From assembly GCA_038049695.1 (NCBI GenBank), contig CP142451.1, forward strand, positions 8,740,001 through 8,804,000: DNA of 64,000 bases, given 5' to 3'. The position numbers and the translations under genes were made by a program. Positions 63,654 to 64,000 of this stretch are shown here, one piece after another. The notes below the pieces were generated by a model, which was given only the letters and a program-made list of their open reading frames with translations, made no database searches and had not been told where the DNA came from. Every line of letters begins with the position of its first letter. The first letter of the stretch is position 1. The DNA comes from Cinnamomum chago. Taxonomy: Eukaryota > Streptophyta > Magnoliopsida > Laurales > Lauraceae.

Positions 63654-64000
63654 CCTGCCTCTGCACTGTTCTCAAACAGGCAGCCTATCTCCAGCTTAGC
63701 GGCTCTCTTGTGGGTCGCCAAAAAGCTTGGCCTACCTCTGCACTGTTCTCAAACAGGCAGCCTATCTCCAGCTTAGCGGCTCTCTCGCGGGTCGCCAAAA
63801 AAGCTTGGCCTACCTCTGCACTGTTCTCAAACAGGCAGCCTATCCCCAGCTTAGCGGCTCTCTCGCGGGTCGCCAAAAAAGCTTGGCCTACCTCTGCACT
63901 GTTCTCAAACAGGCAGCCTATCTCCAGCTTAGCGGCTCTCTCACGGGTCGCTCAAAAAATCTTAGCCTACCTCTGCTCTGTTCTCAAACAGGTCATCTGC
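63625..64000. repeat. 78-bp tandem repeat array after gag
   Basis: At least four and a half units spaced 77-79 bp, with gggtcgcc starting at about 63633, 63712, 63789, 63867 and 63945. Each holds aagcttggcctacctctgca, ctcaaacaggcagcctatc and agcttagcggctctc. It continues past the window end. The repeat begins within the last gag codons. A frame on the minus strand is only a by-product of a period near 26 codons. Confidence 0.9.

Noticed and set aside
63625-64000. Array tested as CRISPR-like repeat-spacer structure
   Set aside because: The whole 78-bp unit repeats with no unique spacers, in a plant retrotransposon; a plain tandem repeat.

Overview
This window is nuclear DNA from a land plant, almost certainly a flowering plant. 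The genes are spread out and carry GT-AG introns of up to about 4.4 kb. They encode typical angiosperm proteins (a DYW-type PPR protein, a plastid FtsH, a WIP zinc finger, a plant MurG). The space between and inside them holds plant-type hAT, Mutator, Helitron-like, SINE-like, LINE and Ty3/gypsy sequences. I cannot name the species from sequence alone.

Layout. 1-3.6 kb: a nest of inverted-repeat elements (a GC-rich foldback, a 1.2-kb non-autonomous hAT with an 8-bp target-site duplication, an AT-flanked MITE and a 96-bp foldback). 3.7-5.6 kb (+): an intronless PPR-DYW gene whose 5' end looks damaged. 6.7-10.8 kb (-): a complete five-exon plastid FtsH protease gene, FTSH6-like, 672 codons, in which the zinc motif HExGH reads HQIGH. 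10.9-19.6 kb: long AT-rich intergenic DNA with a LINE RNase H remnant and SINE-like copies. 19.6-27.8 kb (+): a complete lipid phosphate phosphatase gene (LPP2/LPP3 type) with a 5'-UTR intron. 31.0-32.7 kb (-): a two-exon WIP-type C2H2 transcription factor. 34.1-36.1 kb: a hAT element with a perfect 8-bp duplication and a smaller MITE. 38.4-43.2 kb (+): an eight-exon plastid-type metallo-hydrolase-fold gene. 43.8-45.4 kb: a Mutator-like element with 9-bp duplications that carries an exon-like CBS-domain fragment (Pack-MULE), abutting a probable solo LTR. 45.4-51.6 kb: hAT MITEs, a Helitron-like copy and duplicated repeats. 51.8-61.2 kb (+): a five-exon plant MURG gene whose third intron (4.35 kb) holds a dead RTE-type LINE and two head-to-tail Helitron-like copies. 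61.7-64 kb (+): the 5' end of a Ty3/gypsy LTR retrotransposon with LTR, primer-binding site, frameshifted gag and a 78-bp tandem array, running off the window.

The genes are not an operon and no shared pathway is visible. Three or four (FTSH6, MURG, the metallo-hydrolase-fold protein, perhaps the PPR) point to the plastid or another organelle, but that is common for plant genes and clustering should not be inferred. The observations most worth a second look are the glutamate-to-glutamine change in the FtsH zinc motif of an otherwise intact gene, the CBS-exon Pack-MULE, the GC donor needed to keep MURG in frame, the eroded PPR 5' end, and several small dispersed repeat families present in two or three copies within the window.
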